Shown: positions 1 to 7,761 of the stretch, piece by piece | Layout of the letters: each line of letters starts with the position of its first letter | Numbering within the stretch: the first letter of the stretch is position 1 | Origin: Roseburia hominis A2-183 | GTDB taxonomy: Bacteria; Bacillota; Clostridia; Lachnospirales; Lachnospiraceae | Length of the DNA stretch: 64,000 bases | Assembly: GCF_000225345.1 (NCBI RefSeq) | Contig: NC_015977.1 | Location: forward strand, 2,401,501-2,465,500 | Direction of reading: 5' to 3' | Notes under the pieces: model-generated | Seen by the model: the letters and a program-made list of their open reading frames with translations, nothing else | Databases searched by the model: none | What the model was told of the DNA's origin: nothing | Program-made: the position numbers and the translations under genes

Positions 1-2
1 TG

Positions 3-74
3 GTTGACCGTATCCCGCCGGAGATTTTAGCGGAACTGAAACGGCAACAGCGGCAGCATGGAAAGGAAAGGTGA
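3..74 (+). CDS. C-terminal fragment of an unidentified mobile-element protein
   Basis: The open frame enters from the left edge and ends at a TGA at 72-74. Only 23 residues are visible, basic and glutamine-rich near the end (ELKRQQRQHGKER). It overlaps the ATG of the next gene by 17 bases, so the two are translationally coupled. The recombinase downstream implies it belongs to the same integrated element. Too little is present to assign a family. Confidence 0.55.
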   Translation, partial: VDRIPPEILAELKRQQRQHGKER

Positions 75-270
75 TCTTATAAGTAATATCAGATACAAAA
101 AGGAAATCGAAATCGTGACTTTTCAGGGAAAGGAAATCACACTGGAAAATCTCTCCCCGGTGTTCACGCCGGAACAGGAAGCAGCCAAACGCCGGGAACT
201 GGAACAGCAGCTTTATGAGGTGTTCCGCAAGTACGCCGACAAGCGGGAGAGTGAGGAAGCCGGGACATAA
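58..270 (+). CDS. Small conserved-type mobile-element protein of unknown function
   Basis: A 70-residue protein whose ATG overlaps the end of the preceding frame. It has a beta-rich middle (EIVTFQGKEITLENLSPVF) and a charged helical C-terminus (EAAKRRELEQQLYEVF). I believe small ORFs of this kind commonly lie just upstream of the large serine recombinase in Clostridia conjugative transposons, but I recall no assigned function. It probably shares a transcript with the recombinase, which begins 94 bases further on. It is soluble and has no signal peptide. Confidence 0.6.
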   Translation: MERKGDLISNIRYKKEIEIVTFQGKEITLENLSPVFTPEQEAAKRRELEQQLYEVFRKYADKRESEEAGT

Positions 271-364
271 GGTTTTCCAAACCCATCATTGATTTGCGGG
301 GCTGCTGGCGGTATAATAGAACTGTCAGCAGCTCCGTTTCTTTTTTAAGAAAAGGAGCGACAAT

Positions 365-1876
365 ATGAACAATCGGATAGACGCAATCTATGCAAGACAA
401 TCGGTAGACAAAAAGGACAGCATTTCCATTGAAAGCCAGATTGAATTTTGCAAATACGAGTTGAAAGGCGGTAACTGCAAGGAATACACAGACAAAGGGT
501 ACAGCGGCAAGAACACAGACCGTCCGAAGTTTCAAGAACTGGTGCGGGACATCAAGCGGGGCTTGATTGCAAAGGTCGTGGTTTACAAGCTCGACCGTAT
601 CAGCCGTTCCATTCTGGACTTTGCCAACATGATGGAGCTGTTCCAGCAGTACAATGTGGAGTTTGTGTCCTCTACGGAAAAGTTTGATACCTCCACGCCG
701 ATGGGACGGGCCATGCTGAATATCTGTATCGTGTTCGCCCAGCTTGAACGGGAAACGATACAGAAGCGGGTAACGGACGCTTACTACTCCCGCAGTCAGC
801 GGGGCTTTAAGATGGGCGGGAAAGCCCCTTACGGCTTCCATACGGAGCCTATCAAGATGGACGGTATCAACACAAAGAAGCTGGTGGTAAACCCGGAGGA
901 AGCGGCCAATATCCGGCTGATGTTTGAGATGTACGCCCAGCCCACAACTTCCTACGGGGACATTACCCGGTACTTTGCCGAACAGGGGATTTTGTTCCAT
1001 GGCAAAGAGCTGATACGCCCCACGCTGGCGCAGATGTTACGCAATCCTGTCTATGTGCAGGCAGACCTTGATGTGTACGAATTTTTCAAAAGTCAAGGTA
1101 CAGTCATTGTCAATGACGTTGCCGATTTTACGGGCATGAACGGCTGCTATCTGTATCAAGGGCGAGATGTAAAGGCCAGCAAGAAAAACGACTTAAAAGA
1201 CCAAATGCTGGTACTGGCTCCCCATGAGGGTATCGTCCCCTCCGACACCTGGCTGACCTGCCGCAAGAAGCTGATGAACAACATGAAAATCCAGTCTGCC
1301 CGGAAAGCCACCCACACATGGCTGGCAGGAAAAATCAAGTGCGGGAATTGCGGGTATGCTCTTATGAGTATCTACAATCCCTCCGGCAAACAGTATCTCC
1401 GCTGCACGAAACGGCTGGACAATAAAAGCTGTCCTGGCTGTGGGAAAATCATCACTTCGGAACTGGAAGCGGTTGTTTATCAGCAGATGGTAAAGAAGCT
1501 GGCAAGCTACAAGACGCTGACAGGAAAAAAGAAAGCGGCAAAGGCAAACCCGAAAATCACCGCCCTGCAAGTGGAACTTGCCCATGTAGACAGCGAGATT
1601 GAAAAGCTGGTGGACAGTCTGACGGGGGCAAACAATGTCCTGTTCTCCTATGTGAATGTGAAGATAGCGGAACTGGACGGGCGCAAGCAGGAACTTCTGG
1701 CAAGGATAGCGGAGTTGACTGTGGAGGCCATCAGCCCGGAACAGGTCAGCCAGATTTCCGGCTACCTCGATACCTGGGAGAATGTATCTTTTGATGACAA
1801 GCGGCGTGTGGTGGATTTGATGATCACCACCATAGCCGCCACAAGCGACAGCTTGAACATCACATGGAAAATCTGA
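365..1876 (+). CDS. Large serine recombinase (TndX/TnpX-like) of an integrated element
   Basis: A 503-residue site-specific recombinase that should excise and integrate the element ending here. The resolvase domain begins at the N-terminus with YARQSVD, Ser13 being the predicted nucleophile, followed by the IYARQ...SIESQ and YKLDRISRS motifs. A recombinase domain follows at about residues 165-280, then a zinc ribbon (CGNCGYAL, later CPGCG, about 325-362), then a C-terminal coiled coil. The ATG is preceded by a strong AAAAGGAGCGACAAT ribosome site. Being the last gene before normal chromosomal genes, it marks the right end of the element. Length and domains fit conjugative-transposon recombinases rather than small resolvases. 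Confidence 0.92.
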   Translation: MNNRIDAIYARQSVDKKDSISIESQIEFCKYELKGGNCKEYTDKGYSGKNTDRPKFQELVRDIKRGLIAKVVVYKLDRISRSILDFANMMELFQQYNVEFVSSTEKFDTSTPMGRAMLNICIVFAQLERETIQKRVTDAYYSRSQRGFKMGGKAPYGFHTEPIKMDGINTKKLVVNPEEAANIRLMFEMYAQPTTSYGDITRYFAEQGILFHGKELIRPTLAQMLRNPVYVQADLDVYEFFKSQGTVIVNDVADFTGMNGCYLYQGRDVKASKKNDLKDQMLVLAPHEGIVPSDTWLTCRKKLMNNMKIQSARKATHTWLAGKIKCGNCGYALMSIYNPSGKQYLRCTKRLDNKSCPGCGKIITSELEAVVYQQMVKKLASYKTLTGKKKAAKANPKITALQVELAHVDSEIEKLVDSLTGANNVLFSYVNVKIAELDGRKQELLARIAELTVEAISPEQVSQISGYLDTWENVSFDDKRRVVDLMITTIAATSDSLNITWKI

Positions 1877-1970
1877 CTGGCGGCACCCCTCCCGTCAGAT
1901 ACCTACCCTGTGTAGTCCCTTGTAAACTGTACTTTATCACTTATAAAAGAAATGTGTACTTTCCTTCCGA
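1877..1970. other. Probable right junction (attR region) of the integrated element
   Basis: This 94-base gap separates the recombinase stop from the end of the rrf2-type gene, so the element-chromosome border must lie in or beside it. An 8-base direct repeat TGTACTTT occurs at 1928-1935 and 1955-1962, 27 bases apart, which could be recombinase half-sites. The exact crossover dinucleotide cannot be fixed without an empty-site sequence. The chromosomal gene's end looks intact, so the insertion falls just outside it. Confidence 0.45.
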
Positions 1971-2417
1971 TTAGATATAATACATATTCTGCTCGGTCTC
2001 GTACTCACGCACAAATTCATTCACCAGATCCGCCAGCGTAATGCTCTCTAAGATCCGCTTCGTCTCCTCGTTCACGCGATCCCACAACAGCGTGTCCATC
2101 ACCTTTGACACCGTCTCGCAGAGTGCATCCTCGTTCACCGATTCCGGCTCGATACTGTAGCTGCCCTCCAGCGCGAGGATCATCTGTGCAACCGTAATAT
2201 TTTCCGGCTTATCCGCAAGGACGTAGCCGCCCTGCGCGCCTTTGACGCTCTTAACAATACCACCGCGCTTTAAGCTGGAAAACACATGCTCCAGATAGTG
2301 CACAGAAATCTGATTCCTGTTTGCAATATTTACCAGCGACACATGACCATTGGTGGAATTCACCGCCAGATCAATCAGCGCACGGATCCCATAGCGTCCT
2401 TTCGTGGAAATCTTCAT
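1971..2417 (-). CDS. Rrf2-family transcriptional regulator (CymR/IscR-like)
   Basis: A 148-residue Rrf2 regulator. The N-terminus MKISTKGRYGIRALIDLA is the typical Rrf2 wing-helix start, followed by ISVHYLEHVFSSLKRGGIVKSVKGAQGGYVLA. The region where IscR carries three Fe-S cysteines has a single Cys (ALCETV), so cluster binding of the IscR type is unlikely. CymR, the cysteine-metabolism repressor of Firmicutes, is the nearest functional model. No iscS or nifU lies beside it. The gene ends against the inserted element. The start has a GGGAGGAACTGAT ribosome site. The target pathway is an inference. Confidence 0.85.
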   Translation of the reverse strand: MKISTKGRYGIRALIDLAVNSTNGHVSLVNIANRNQISVHYLEHVFSSLKRGGIVKSVKGAQGGYVLADKPENITVAQMILALEGSYSIEPESVNEDALCETVSKVMDTLLWDRVNEETKRILESITLADLVNEFVREYETEQNMYYI

Positions 2418-2458
2418 ATCAGTTCCTCCCTTTATACCCTATCTCCAGATCTTTTTTC

Positions 2459-2509
2459 ATAGTAATCTTATATGAATACTATATTATCATCTGTCTTCTC
2501 GGAAGTCAA
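2459..2509 (-). promoter_or_regulatory. Promoter of the rrf2-type gene with overlapping inverted repeat
   Basis: On the minus strand TTGACT (2509-2504) and TAATAT (2486-2481) are separated by exactly 17 bases. Overlapping the -10 and the start region is ATAGTA-N12-TACTAT (2459-2482), a 6-base perfect inverted repeat. Rrf2 proteins usually repress their own genes, so this is a good autoregulatory operator candidate. The binding claim is an inference. Confidence 0.6.
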
Positions 2510-2533
2510 CCGCTTTATGAAAAGAATACGCGC

Positions 2534-3046
2534 TAAGTAATATTATAGGAAGTATGTCCTGCGATTTCGGGTGGAACTGCATGTGGAACATTCGTTGAAA
2601 AAAATGTGTGTATTTCTTCCAGCCGGATGGGCTGCATCTGATTCCGTGTCTCTTCCACGTTTGAACAATCCCGGAGGGTGTCCGGCAAGCCACAGACAAT
2701 GAGCGGACTTCCTGGTGTCCCTAATGGCACCACTTCACAGACAATATAAAACCGCGCGAACCGAAACTCGTTGGCATCTGCTATTGAAAACATGGCAGAT
2801 GCCAATTCAGACATCGGCTTCGCGCGGTTATGTTTTGTTCAGTGGTGCCAATAAGGGACACGCACAAAAGTCCTAAAATTGTCTGCGGCTTGCGGACACC
2901 CTCCGTGGAGTGCTCCAAACTTGGAAAGACACGGATCATCACAGATGCAGTCACCGGCTGGTTAGAAATGCCGCATTTTTTGAACAGAATGTTTCATAGG
3001 CATTCCACCAGAAATCTGCATGTAATGCTTCCTATCATATTACTTA
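2534..3046. repeat. Long-hairpin element, copy 1 (513 bp, TA-flanked)
   Basis: The whole stretch is one imperfect inverted repeat. The arms are about 250 bases each, starting TAAGTAATATTATAGGAAG and ending with its near-complement, around a small loop near 2788. TA dinucleotides sit at both outer ends, as in Tc1/mariner or IS630-type target duplications. No arm has a convincing reading frame. A second copy lies at 17111-17628. It fills the gap between murE and the rrf2-type gene. It could be a MITE-like element, a structured RNA, or both. Confidence 0.85.
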
Positions 3047-3076
3047 TTGCAAAAGGTCCGATACTTATATGTTATT

Positions 3077-4588
3077 CTACGCTTCGACCGTGCGCTCTCC
3101 CGACTTGATCTCGTCCAGGATTTCCGCTACGGCTTCGCGCTCGTCAAAATGATATTTTACACCCTTGATCTCCTGATAATCCTCATGCCCCTTGCCGAGC
3201 AGCACGATCATATCCCCCGGCTTTGCATGCGTCATGCAGTAGGCGATCGCCTCCTTGCGGTCGTCAATCTCGATGTATTTTCCGTTGCTTTTTGCCAGAC
3301 CGACCTTGATGTCGGCATTGATGTCGCGGATTTCCTCATCGCGCGGATTATCGCAGGTCAGAACGCACAGATCTGCAAGTTCTCCGGTCACCTCGCCCAT
3401 ATCGTAGCGTCTTAACTTGGAGCGGTTGCCACCGCCTCCATAGACACAGATCAGGCGCTTCGGATGGTACTCTAAGAGTGTCGTCAAAACGCTTCTCGTG
3501 CTCACCTCATTGTGCGCATAATCGATAATCATCGAATAATCCTTCGAAACCGGAAGGATCTCCACACGCCCTTTGACCTGAACCTTCTCAAGTCCGTCGA
3601 GCACTGCCCGGTCCGGAATACCGACAAGGTTGCACACCAGCATCGTCACCATCGCATTGTACACAGAAAACCTGCCCGGAATATGCACTTTTACCTTGCA
3701 GTCCATGCAGCCGCTCACGGTAAAATGCATGCCGAGTCTGCCGCCCTCGTTGATATAACCGATGTCCGACGCAAACAGATCCACCACCTGGTCTTTCACA
3801 TCATTTCCCTCTGCGGAAAATGTGCGCACCTGACAGGTGTGTCCCTTTAAAATCTCCTCCCAGTGAGGATCATCCGCATTGACGATGCCGACACGGCACT
3901 GCCGGAACAGAAGACTCTTGCAGTACAGATACTCCTCGAACGACTCATGCTCCGCCGGTCCGATGTGATCCGGGGAAAGGTTGGTAAATACGCCGTAATC
4001 AAACAAGATGCCCGCCGTGCGGTCCAGTTTCAATCCCTGCGAGGACACCTCCATAACCACATACTCGCATCCGGCTTCCACCATAGCCGCAAACATCCGG
4101 TGAAGTTCATAGGACTCCGGCGTCGTATTTTTCGATGGGATGTGCTCATCACCGATCATCGCGCCGATCGTTCCGATCAGTCCGACCTTCTTCCCCGCCA
4201 TCTCAAGCACGCTCTTGATCATGTAAGTCGTCGTCGTCTTTCCTTTTGTACCTGTAATGCCGATCGTGACCAGCTTACGGTCCGGATGTCCGAACAACGC
4301 CGCCGACATGTAGGCAAGCGCACGTCTGGCTGATTCCACTTGAATGACCGTGATTTGATCCGGAATCTGCTGCGCCTCATCGGCACGCTCGACAACGATC
4401 GCCGACGCACCCTTTTTCACCGCATCCGGGATGTATTTATGTCCGTCCGTCACAGCTCCCACCATGCAGACAAACACCGTTCCCTCTGTAATCTTCCGGG
4501 AATCATAGATGACATCCCGCACATCGACATCCATGCTTCCCGAGAGACACTCGTATTTGAATTCACTGCAAAGTTCACTTAACTTCAT
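3077..4588 (-). CDS. murE: UDP-N-acetylmuramoyl-L-alanyl-D-glutamate--2,6-diaminopimelate ligase MurE
   Basis: A 503-residue cytoplasmic Mur ligase that adds the third amino acid of the peptidoglycan stem. The ATP-binding P-loop GITGTKGKTTTTYM lies at about residues 109-122, the central domain has the YAHNEVS region, and the C-terminal domain carries CDNPRDEE. The DNPR motif is the known signature of meso-diaminopimelate-specific MurE, consistent with dapF next door. I chose the ATG reading MKLSEL over an upstream TTG because GGAGAT sits at the right distance. It is followed by dapF's end only 60 bases upstream, suggesting co-transcription. Confidence 0.95.
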   Translation of the reverse strand: MKLSELCSEFKYECLSGSMDVDVRDVIYDSRKITEGTVFVCMVGAVTDGHKYIPDAVKKGASAIVVERADEAQQIPDQITVIQVESARRALAYMSAALFGHPDRKLVTIGITGTKGKTTTTYMIKSVLEMAGKKVGLIGTIGAMIGDEHIPSKNTTPESYELHRMFAAMVEAGCEYVVMEVSSQGLKLDRTAGILFDYGVFTNLSPDHIGPAEHESFEEYLYCKSLLFRQCRVGIVNADDPHWEEILKGHTCQVRTFSAEGNDVKDQVVDLFASDIGYINEGGRLGMHFTVSGCMDCKVKVHIPGRFSVYNAMVTMLVCNLVGIPDRAVLDGLEKVQVKGRVEILPVSKDYSMIIDYAHNEVSTRSVLTTLLEYHPKRLICVYGGGGNRSKLRRYDMGEVTGELADLCVLTCDNPRDEEIRDINADIKVGLAKSNGKYIEIDDRKEAIAYCMTHAKPGDMIVLLGKGHEDYQEIKGVKYHFDEREAVAEILDEIKSGERTVEA

Positions 4589-4648
4589 TTTATCTCCATT
4601 CCTGCGCCACAATCGCGCATCTTATGCACTGCTGCTTATCTGCGCCTC

Positions 4649-5500
4649 TTATCCGATGATGTGTGACGCGTCGATTTCCGACTCGAATACCGTGTGGGAA
4701 GGTCCCGTCATGAACAGATGATTCGTCTTCTCATCCCACTCGATGAAAAGCGGTCCGCCGATCTGCTCGACCGTCACTTTCCGGTCTGTCCGTCCGGTGA
4801 GGACGCCTGCCACAACCGCCGTCGCACAGCCTGTCCCGCATCCGATCGTCTCGCCGGTTCCTCTCTCCCACTCGCGGATCTTAATATAATCCTTCCGCAC
4901 AAATTCCACGAACGTCACGTTCGTCTTATTCGGAAAAATGGATGTCATATGTTCAATCGTCTTTCCATAGCCTTCCACATCCAGATCTGCCACAGAATCC
5001 ACATACATAGCACAGTGCGGATTTCCCCAGGATACCGCCGTGATATGGAATGTCCGGTCAAGCACCTGCACCGGCTGCTCCACGAACTCGGGCAGCTCCG
5101 TGACTACCGGAATCACTGCAGTGACCAGTCTCGGCTCACCGATGTCCGCGCGGATATTCGATACCAGCCCGTCGGTCACGGTGAGGGTCAGATGCTGCAT
5201 TCCGCCAAGTGTCTCGATCACAAGATCTGTCTTGTCCGTCAACCTGTGATCGTATACATATTTTCCGACGCTGCGCAGAGCGTTGCCGCACATTTCCCCC
5301 TCCGTGCCATCCGGGTTGAACATCCGCATACGGAAGTCCCCTTTCTCGGACGGACAGATCAGTACCATTCCGTCCGAACCGATTGCAAAATGACGGTCAC
5401 TGACAAACCGCGCCAACTCCGGCAGATTCTTTAATTCCTGATGAATCGCATCAATATACACATAGTCATTGCCAAATGCCTGCATCTTTGTAAATCGCAT
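4649..5500 (-). CDS. dapF: Diaminopimelate epimerase DapF
   Basis: A 283-residue enzyme that converts LL- to meso-diaminopimelate by a two-base, two-cysteine mechanism. The first catalytic Cys is in EMCGNALRSVG (about residue 71) and the second in IGCGTGCATAVV (about 220). The N-terminus MRFTKMQAFGNDYVYID is the classic DapF start. It lies in the same direction as murE, which uses its product, so the pair forms a cell-wall and lysine supply unit. The trans-sulfuration gene ends only 20 bases upstream of its start and may be in the same transcript. Confidence 0.95.
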   Translation of the reverse strand: MRFTKMQAFGNDYVYIDAIHQELKNLPELARFVSDRHFAIGSDGMVLICPSEKGDFRMRMFNPDGTEGEMCGNALRSVGKYVYDHRLTDKTDLVIETLGGMQHLTLTVTDGLVSNIRADIGEPRLVTAVIPVVTELPEFVEQPVQVLDRTFHITAVSWGNPHCAMYVDSVADLDVEGYGKTIEHMTSIFPNKTNVTFVEFVRKDYIKIREWERGTGETIGCGTGCATAVVAGVLTGRTDRKVTVEQIGGPLFIEWDEKTNHLFMTGPSHTVFESEIDASHIIG

Positions 5501-5520
5501 CTTCTCACCAATCTCCTTTA

Positions 5521-6705
5521 TCAGCCGTTCATTGCGCGATCCAGATCGGCAATGATATCCTCTACGTTCTCAATTCCCACTGACATGCGAAGGAAGCAGT
5601 CGGTGATACCGAGCTTCTCCTTGATGTCTGCCGGCGTGTCCTCATGTGTCTGTGTCGTCGGATATGTGATGAGAGTCTCCGTTCCGCCGAGACTCTCCGC
5701 GAACATAATCATGTCTACGCCCTTTAAGATCTTCTTCACTGTCTCAAAACTATCCACGGTGAAGGAAATCATACCGCCGAATCCCGTGGTCTGCTTTCTC
5801 GTCACCTCATAATCCTTGTGATCCGCAAAGCCGACATAGTAGACTTTTTTCACCTTCGGCTGTGTGCGGAGCCACTCGGCAACCTTCATCGCATTTTCAT
5901 TGTGACGATCCATGCGGACTGCCAGCGTCTTGATTCCGCGCAGCACCAGCCAGCTGTCCAGCGGCGCGAGCTGACTTCCGTGGGACTTCATATGAATATG
6001 GATCTGATCGGCGATCTCCTCGTTGTCTTTTATTACCACAATGCCAGAGATGGTGTCGTTGTGTCCTCCCAGATATTTTGTGGAGCTGTGTGTGACAATA
6101 TCCGCGCCAAGCGTGAGCGGCTTCTGGAAATACGGAGTCAGAAACGTGTTATCCACCACCGTGAGTGCATTCACGCTCTTTGCGATCTCAGAGACTGCGT
6201 GGATGTCCGCCACCTTCATCATCGGGTTCGTCGGTGTCTCAATGAAAAACATCTTCGTATTCGGCCGGATCGCCGCCTTCACCTCATCCAGATCCGACAT
6301 GTCTACATAGGTATGCTCAATACCGTATTTTCCAAAAACGTCCCCAATAATGCGGAAGGTTCCGCCATAAATATCATCCGATAAAATGACGTGCTCGCCC
6401 GGATTCAACAGGGAAAAGACAGCCATGTTTGCCGCCTGTCCGCTGGAAAATGCGAATCCCTTGATTCCGCCCTCAAGAATTGCCATCGTGCGCTCTAATT
6501 CCTGTCTGGTCGGATTCTCGAGACGGCTATATGCAAAGCCGGTCGACTCGCCAAGCTCCGGATGGCGGAATGTCGCTGCCTGGAAGATCGGCATGCTGAC
6601 TGCTCCGGTGAGCGGTTCCGTTCCCAGCGCGCCGTGCACGGCCTTGGACTCAAAGTGCAGATTTTCCTTTGTATCAAAATCGGTATAATTACTGAAATTT
6701 TTCAT
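5521..6705 (-). CDS. PLP-dependent trans-sulfuration enzyme (cystathionine gamma-lyase/gamma-synthase type)
   Basis: A 394-residue Cys/Met-metabolism PLP enzyme. Visible are YSRLENPTRQELE, the phosphate-contact SSGQAANMAVF, ETPTNPMMKV, and the PLP lysine in THSSTKYLGGHND. The family includes cystathionine gamma-lyase, gamma-synthase and methionine gamma-lyase, which cannot be safely told apart by eye. A start further upstream is possible, but GGAGGA lies 7 bases before the ATG reading MKNFSNY, so I use that. It is divergent from an AraC regulator 149 bases away, its probable activator. Its product pathway (cysteine/methionine) links to cysE and metH elsewhere in the window. Confidence 0.88.
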   Translation of the reverse strand: MKNFSNYTDFDTKENLHFESKAVHGALGTEPLTGAVSMPIFQAATFRHPELGESTGFAYSRLENPTRQELERTMAILEGGIKGFAFSSGQAANMAVFSLLNPGEHVILSDDIYGGTFRIIGDVFGKYGIEHTYVDMSDLDEVKAAIRPNTKMFFIETPTNPMMKVADIHAVSEIAKSVNALTVVDNTFLTPYFQKPLTLGADIVTHSSTKYLGGHNDTISGIVVIKDNEEIADQIHIHMKSHGSQLAPLDSWLVLRGIKTLAVRMDRHNENAMKVAEWLRTQPKVKKVYYVGFADHKDYEVTRKQTTGFGGMISFTVDSFETVKKILKGVDMIMFAESLGGTETLITYPTTQTHEDTPADIKEKLGITDCFLRMSVGIENVEDIIADLDRAMNG

Positions 6706-6752
6706 ATTATTTTCCTCCATCTGTTTGGACATGCGTTTCTTCATATACAACT

Positions 6753-6825
6753 ATTATACAAAACACTTTTTATAATATATAGTCTCAAAGTGCTTTTTAT
6801 ATTGCAAAAAGTGCTTTTTTATAAT
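6753..6825. promoter_or_regulatory. Divergent control region with repeated AAAGTGCTTTTTATA boxes
   Basis: Between the trans-sulfuration gene and araC-type gene lie three related boxes: AAACACTTTTTATA (6761-6774), AAAGTGCTTTTTATA (6787-6801) and AAAGTGCTTTTTTATA (6808-6823). The last two are spaced 21 bases apart, two helical turns. TATAAT-like -10 elements face both ways (minus 6758-6753; plus 6820-6825), but neither has a good -35, which fits activator-dependent promoters. The boxes are probable AraC-protein sites; this is an inference. Confidence 0.55.
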
Positions 6826-6854
6826 ACAGTAATAGAAAAAGGAGGACGCACGCG

Positions 6855-7697
6855 ATGCCGGAATACAAAAAGGTCGGATACTTAACCACCAGCTTTAAGA
6901 TGTTTCATTTAAAAGATACTTCCCGCCGGGAGTTTCACTACCACTATCACGATTTTCACAAGATCCTGATTCTTCTCGGCGGTGACGTGACCTACTGTAT
7001 TGAGGGGCGCACCTACCAGCTTGCCCCGGGCGATATTGTCCTGGTCAATGCCGGGGAAGTGCACAAACCCGAGATCCACTCGGATCTTCCCTACGAGCGC
7101 ATCATTTTATATGTCTCCCCGGATTTTCTTACGGAGTACGCCGGGGAAGACTGCGATCTCTCCTTCTGCTTTAAGCAGGCGTACCGCGAGCAGGCACACA
7201 TCCTCCGTCTGCAGGATTCCAAGGGCGGCAGGCTCGGCGCCTCCATCCGCGCGCTGGACGCCTCCTTAAACGACGACGACTATGCGGCGGCGCTGCACCA
7301 CCGGCTTTTATTCCTGGAATTTATGATTCAGCTCAACCGCGCCGCCCTGCACCACCACATTGAATTCGTGGGAGACTCCGCTTCCAACGAGAAGATTCTC
7401 TCGATTCTCACCTATCTAAACGCTCATCTGACCGAGGATCTCTCGATCGATGACCTGGCCTCCCGCTTTTACTTAAGCCGCTCCTACCTGATGCACACGT
7501 TCAAGGCGCAGACCGGCTACACCATCGGCGGCTATCTGCTCACCAAGCGGCTGTTTCTCGCCAAAGAGCTGATCGCCGCCGGCACGCCGATCACGGAAGT
7601 ATGCTATTCCTGCGGCTTTCAGAATTACTCGACCTTCTCGAGAGCATACAAAAAAAGCTTTGGGGAATCCCCGAGGGATTACCGCCAAAGCCTTTAA
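6855..7697 (+). CDS. AraC-family transcriptional regulator with cupin sensor domain
   Basis: A 280-residue regulator. The N-terminal half is a cupin-like ligand domain (HYHYHDFHKILILLGG, then YQLAPGDIVLVNAGEVHKP), and the C-terminal 100 residues hold two helix-turn-helix motifs (DLASRFYLSRSYLMHTFK and ITEVCYSCGFQNYSTFSRAY). The ATG has an AGGAGG site 9 bases upstream. It is divergent from a PLP trans-sulfuration gene and likely regulates it through the repeated boxes between them. The histidine-rich N-terminus is common in AraC cupins, so metal binding cannot be claimed. Confidence 0.9.
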   Translation: MPEYKKVGYLTTSFKMFHLKDTSRREFHYHYHDFHKILILLGGDVTYCIEGRTYQLAPGDIVLVNAGEVHKPEIHSDLPYERIILYVSPDFLTEYAGEDCDLSFCFKQAYREQAHILRLQDSKGGRLGASIRALDASLNDDDYAAALHHRLLFLEFMIQLNRAALHHHIEFVGDSASNEKILSILTYLNAHLTEDLSIDDLASRFYLSRSYLMHTFKAQTGYTIGGYLLTKRLFLAKELIAAGTPITEVCYSCGFQNYSTFSRAYKKSFGESPRDYRQSL

Positions 7698-7707
7698 GCC
7701 ATGCCCG

Positions 7708-7761
7708 CAGAGCGGGCTATGTTCACAGAGCGGGCTATGCTCACAGAGCGGGCTATACTCG
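7708..7761. repeat. Three 18-bp tandem repeats at a convergent gene end
   Basis: The unit CAGAGCGGGCTATGYTCA repeats with an exact 18-base period starting at 7708, 7726 and 7744. The first unit also forms a hairpin with the preceding CCCGC (GCCATGCCCGCAGAGCGGGC). It sits just after the araC-type stop (plus) and supplies the TAG stop of the pyrophosphatase (minus). It may serve as a shared terminator region. Confidence 0.8.

Noticed and set aside
164..1000. 278-codon minus-strand frame under the recombinase
   Set aside because: Shadow of the recombinase gene; no start signal and no recognisable protein features.
2533..3108. Several 70-92 codon frames across the first hairpin element
   Set aside because: They appear on both strands because the DNA is self-complementary; none has a ribosome site or plausible composition.
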